A model generated the notes under the pieces. The model searched no databases, had not been told where the DNA came from, and saw only the letters and a list, made by a program, of their open reading frames with translations. The position numbers were made by a program, and so were the translations under genes. A DNA stretch of 36,007 nt, taken from assembly GCA_946403315.1 (NCBI GenBank), contig CAMIZK010000011.1, forward strand, positions 1-36,007, in the 5' to 3' direction. Source of the stretch: an uncultured Bacteroidales bacterium. GTDB lineage: Bacteria; Bacteroidota; Bacteroidia; Bacteroidales; Paludibacteraceae. Positions 33,948-36,007 of this stretch are shown here, piece after piece (within the stretch, counting starts at the first letter, position 1; each line of letters opens with the position of its first letter).

Positions 33948-34019
33948 CAGCGAATTTTAATCGAGGGCACTTGTGCTCGAGAAAAATCGAAGAATTTGCG
34001 AATTTAAAAACAGGCAGGT

Positions 34020-35276
34020 ATGAACTACATCAAACGTGAGATCTATCTCAACAAATTGATAGCTCGTCGGGATAATGGCGAAGTGAAAGTGATAACCGGA
34101 CCAAGACGAAGCGGCAAGTCTTGGATGTTGTCGCACGTGTACATGGACTATTTATTAGAACAAGGAGTGCCGGCAGACCATATTATCGCGTTGTCTTTTG
34201 ATCAAGACGATGAGAATATGCAAGATGATTTGTTGGATGTAAAAGCGCTGAAGGCATACCTGTACGAGCGGATTCAAGACGAAGGCAATTACTATCTCAT
34301 GTTGGACGAGATCCAAGAAGTAGAGGGCTTTGAGCGTTTGATTAATGGTCTGAATGCAAAGCCGAACGTAGATGTGTATGTTACCGGAAGTAATAGCCAT
34401 TTGCTGAGTTCGGATATTAATACGCTGTTCCGTGGACGAGGCGATGAGGTGCATGTGTATCCGCTTTCGTTCGGGGAGTTCTGTATCGACAGAACCGAGC
34501 CGTTCAACGAGCTTTGGAAGGAGTATTATACTTATGGAGGACTTCCGGGATTAAGGAATCATGCGTCAGCGGAGCAGAAAGTGAACTATTTGCAGCGCTT
34601 ATGGAAAAAGACCTATTTGGCAGATGTGATAGAGCGGCACAATATTCGGAATACTGAGTTGTTGGAGAATTTAGCGGATGTGCTTTGTTCGGCAGTAGGT
34701 TCATTAAACAACCCAACCAAGTTGGCTAATACTATTCTGTCTGTCAAGCAAATGAAAGCAGATCGAGAGACCGTTGATAAGTATATCGGGTATCTGGAAG
34801 ACGCATTTTTGTTCGAGTCTGCTAAGCGATATGACATCAAGGGGAAACGCTATTTTGAGTCCATAAAAAAATACTATTCCGTGGATATCGGTTTACGTAA
34901 TGCACGGCTTAATTTCCGACAGCAAGAGCCAACTCACATCATGGAAAATATCGTGTATAACCATCTGCGTATTTTCGGGTATTTGGTAGATGTGGGTGTG
35001 GTAGAAGCACGTGAGATGAGGGATGGAAAGCAGCAGAAAGTGCAGTATGAGGTCGATTTTATTGCTACTAACGGGCAAGAGAAATACTATATCCAATCGG
35101 CATATCGAATGGATGATGAAGTCAAGCGAGAGCAGGAACTCAATTCGCTCAAACGCATAGATGATAGTTTCCGCAAAATAGTCATCGTCGGCGATGACAT
35201 TGCCCCATGGACTGATGAAAAAGGCATTTCCTATATGGGGCTCTTCCAATTCTTGCGAGAGGGGTTACCAAAATAA
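34020..35276 (+). CDS. AAA_14 / DUF4143 ATP-binding protein
   Basis: The 418-residue product has a P-loop GPRRSGKS (27-34), a Walker B YYLMLDEIQ (91-99, D96 and E97) and a sensor-like VYVTGSNSHLLS, the usual set for the AAA_14 domain (~18-150). The C-terminal DUF4143 part (~195-400) contains EVDFIATNG (E344, D346) and YYIQSAY (Q359), reminiscent of a PD-(D/E)xK nuclease core in which the usual lysine region is altered. These proteins are common, often multi-copy, in Bacteroidota and archaea; their role is not settled. It stands alone between a repeat-rich promoter region and a terminator, as an independently regulated single gene. Unrelated to the glycan regulon by any visible signal. Confidence 0.92.
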   Translation: MNYIKREIYLNKLIARRDNGEVKVITGPRRSGKSWMLSHVYMDYLLEQGVPADHIIALSFDQDDENMQDDLLDVKALKAYLYERIQDEGNYYLMLDEIQEVEGFERLINGLNAKPNVDVYVTGSNSHLLSSDINTLFRGRGDEVHVYPLSFGEFCIDRTEPFNELWKEYYTYGGLPGLRNHASAEQKVNYLQRLWKKTYLADVIERHNIRNTELLENLADVLCSAVGSLNNPTKLANTILSVKQMKADRETVDKYIGYLEDAFLFESAKRYDIKGKRYFESIKKYYSVDIGLRNARLNFRQQEPTHIMENIVYNHLRIFGYLVDVGVVEAREMRDGKQQKVQYEVDFIATNGQEKYYIQSAYRMDDEVKREQELNSLKRIDDSFRKIVIVGDDIAPWTDEKGISYMGLFQFLREGLPK

Positions 35277-35383
35277 ACGCCATCAGGGTGACGACGGAGT
35301 ATAAACAATCACCCCCATCACGCGTGGTGACAGGGATGCTTTCAAATCCGGTGTAATGTACAACAAATATTTGTAAAAAAAAA

Positions 35384-35409
35384 AATGACATATGCAAGCA
35401 TATGCCATT
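35384..35409. terminator. Bidirectional terminator between the ATPase and the 130-residue protein gene
   Basis: AATG-a-CATATGC (35384-35395) and GCATATG-c-CATT (35398-35409) pair with one mismatch around a 2-base loop, flanked by a long A-run and a T-run. It serves both convergent transcripts. Confidence 0.78.
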
Positions 35410-35432
35410 CTTTTTGCAGTTTTTTCTGCTTT

Positions 35433-35825
35433 TTAGCCATTCAGGCTCTGGTCGTACTCGTTGCCACATACCAACCAGTAATAGGCCTTGAGGGTCTTCT
35501 TGCCGTTCGGGAGATCCTTCTGGGCGATGAAGGCTTGCTGGTCGGCTGCGATCTTGGTGAGGTCGCCTTTACGCTGCTTCACCATCGCCGCTACGGTGCT
35601 GAAACGCAGGCGTGCTGCTGCCTCATCCGGCGTGACAGGCGTGGTACGTTCGTAACGGTCTGCATCGAAGGTGTAGATCCGCTGGCAGTTCGGGTTCTCC
35701 GTCGGTGCACTGCGGTGCGTCATCACCATGTAGTTACCGTGGTTGTGACCGTTCACTTTCTTCGGTCGTTTCATGGCGCCTTGGATGTACTCGATTCCTG
35801 CGGCGCCTACTTTTGCTTTTGCCAT
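35433..35825 (-). CDS. Small basic protein, conserved-looking in Bacteroidales, function unknown
   Basis: The 130-residue product begins MAKAKVGAAGIEYIQGAMKR and includes NGHNHGNYMVMTHR, PNCQRIYTFDADRYERTTPV, EAAARLRFSTVAAMVKQRKG and IAADQQAFIAQKDLPNGKKT. There is no signal peptide or membrane segment; it is probably cytoplasmic and basic. I believe similar short proteins occur across Bacteroidales, but no function is known to me. The His/Asn-rich start could bind metal or nucleic acid, which is speculation. It lies 94 bases after the partial gene at the window edge, across a heptad array. Confidence 0.72.
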   Translation of the reverse strand: MAKAKVGAAGIEYIQGAMKRPKKVNGHNHGNYMVMTHRSAPTENPNCQRIYTFDADRYERTTPVTPDEAAARLRFSTVAAMVKQRKGDLTKIAADQQAFIAQKDLPNGKKTLKAYYWLVCGNEYDQSLNG

Positions 35826-35844
35826 TCGCGTTCGGCGTTTGCCG

Positions 35845-35879
35845 ATCAGCCTTCAGCCATCAGCCATCAGCTGTCAGCC
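35845..35879 (-). repeat. Five heptads with TGA in every unit
   Basis: Plus-strand units are ATCAGCC, TTCAGCC, ATCAGCC, ATCAGCT and GTCAGCC. The minus strand reads TGA every 7 bases, stopping all frames between the partial gene and the 130-residue gene. Almost the same family as the array at 1470-1504, more than 34 kb away. Confidence 0.82.
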
Positions 35880-35919
35880 TCCACGCCGTGGGAGGGGTTA
35901 AGGTTTAGGTTTAATAATG

Positions 35920-36007
35920 TTAGTTTGATTTCTTAACTCCTTGCCATTCTTCCTCGCGGGCAACCTTCTCGTACATGTGCCAAAACTCCGTTTTAGCAGG
36001 GAGTACT
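35920..36007 (-). CDS. 3' end of an unidentified gene, cut by the window edge
   Basis: The minus strand encodes 28 residues before a TAA (35920-35922): LPAKTEFWHMYEKVAR followed by EEEWQGVKKSN. The composition looks like a genuine C-terminus, charged and helical. Too little is present to name a family. It reads toward the 130-residue gene and may share its transcript. Confidence 0.5.
   Translation of the reverse strand, partial: VLPAKTEFWHMYEKVAREEEWQGVKKSN

Larger units (their letters stand above)
33631..34019. other. 389-base intergenic region with two promoters and four GTACAAA repeats
   Basis: No credible gene is seen in this divergent gap. It holds a -7 box for the minus-strand unit (33682-33689), two pairs of direct repeats (33711-33751 and 33830-33914), a strong plus-strand promoter (33916-33947) and a leader with a weak hairpin. 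A 95-codon minus-strand open frame here simply translates the repeats. Confidence 0.8.

Noticed and set aside
35894..35914. Telomere-like GGTTAAGGTTTAGGTTTAA run
   Set aside because: Short, imperfect and isolated; no sign of a replicon end.

Overview
The window looks like a chromosomal segment of an uncultured member of the Bacteroidales (Bacteroidota). Four things point there: a SusC/SusD pair, many signal peptides ending in a lipobox, promoters of the TTTG-N20-TAnnTTTG type used by this phylum, and a DUF5606 gene. No rRNA, tRNA, CRISPR array, transposase or prophage gene was seen.

Layout. (1) 1-1.97 kb, minus strand: a housekeeping operon DUF5606 > Nif3-like > zinc-ribbon coiled-coil protein, with its own promoter. 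(2) 2.0-16.95 kb, minus strand: a polysaccharide utilisation operon ('operon A') reading amidohydrolase lipoprotein > GH36 > SusC > SusD > Big2/CBM9-like lipoprotein > (internal terminator-like hairpin) > DUF4874/DUF4832 lipoprotein > GH31 > DMT-type transporter > two secreted proteins. (3) 17.18-17.96 kb, plus strand: one DeoR/GlpR-family regulator at the centre of the locus. (4) 18.0-30.2 kb, minus strand: 'operon B', reading AgaS-like SIS isomerase/deaminase > KbaZ/GatZ-like protein > acetyl-esterase-like lipoprotein > PfkB sugar kinase > three paralogous extracytoplasmic metallophosphoesterases, two of them fused to beta-helix domains. (5) 30.4-33.6 kb, minus strand: a two-gene unit of unknown function, a beta-barrel-like protein and an 883-residue lipoprotein. 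(6) 34.0-35.3 kb, plus strand: an AAA_14/DUF4143 ATPase behind an unusual set of direct repeats. (7) 35.4-36.0 kb, minus strand: a small conserved-looking protein and the 3' end of another gene.

How it fits together. Regions 2-4 read as one ~28 kb regulon for a glycan containing galactosamine or GalNAc. SusC/D and surface lipoproteins bind and import it. GH36, GH31, the esterase, the amidohydrolase and the phosphoesterases trim it outside the cytoplasm. AgaS, PfkB and KbaZ would take an amino-sugar phosphate through the tagatose pathway. The same TTTCGAAA-like element lies between the two operons around the regulator and again upstream of agaS, so the DeoR protein probably controls both operons and itself. 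The likely novelties are the pairing of three beta-helix/phosphoesterase proteins with a galactosamine pathway, the absence of a recognisable cytoplasmic GalNAc-6-P deacetylase beside a lipoprotein amidohydrolase coupled to GH36, the stop-codon-rich 7-8 bp repeats in intergenic spacers, and the repeats in front of the AAA_14 ATPase.
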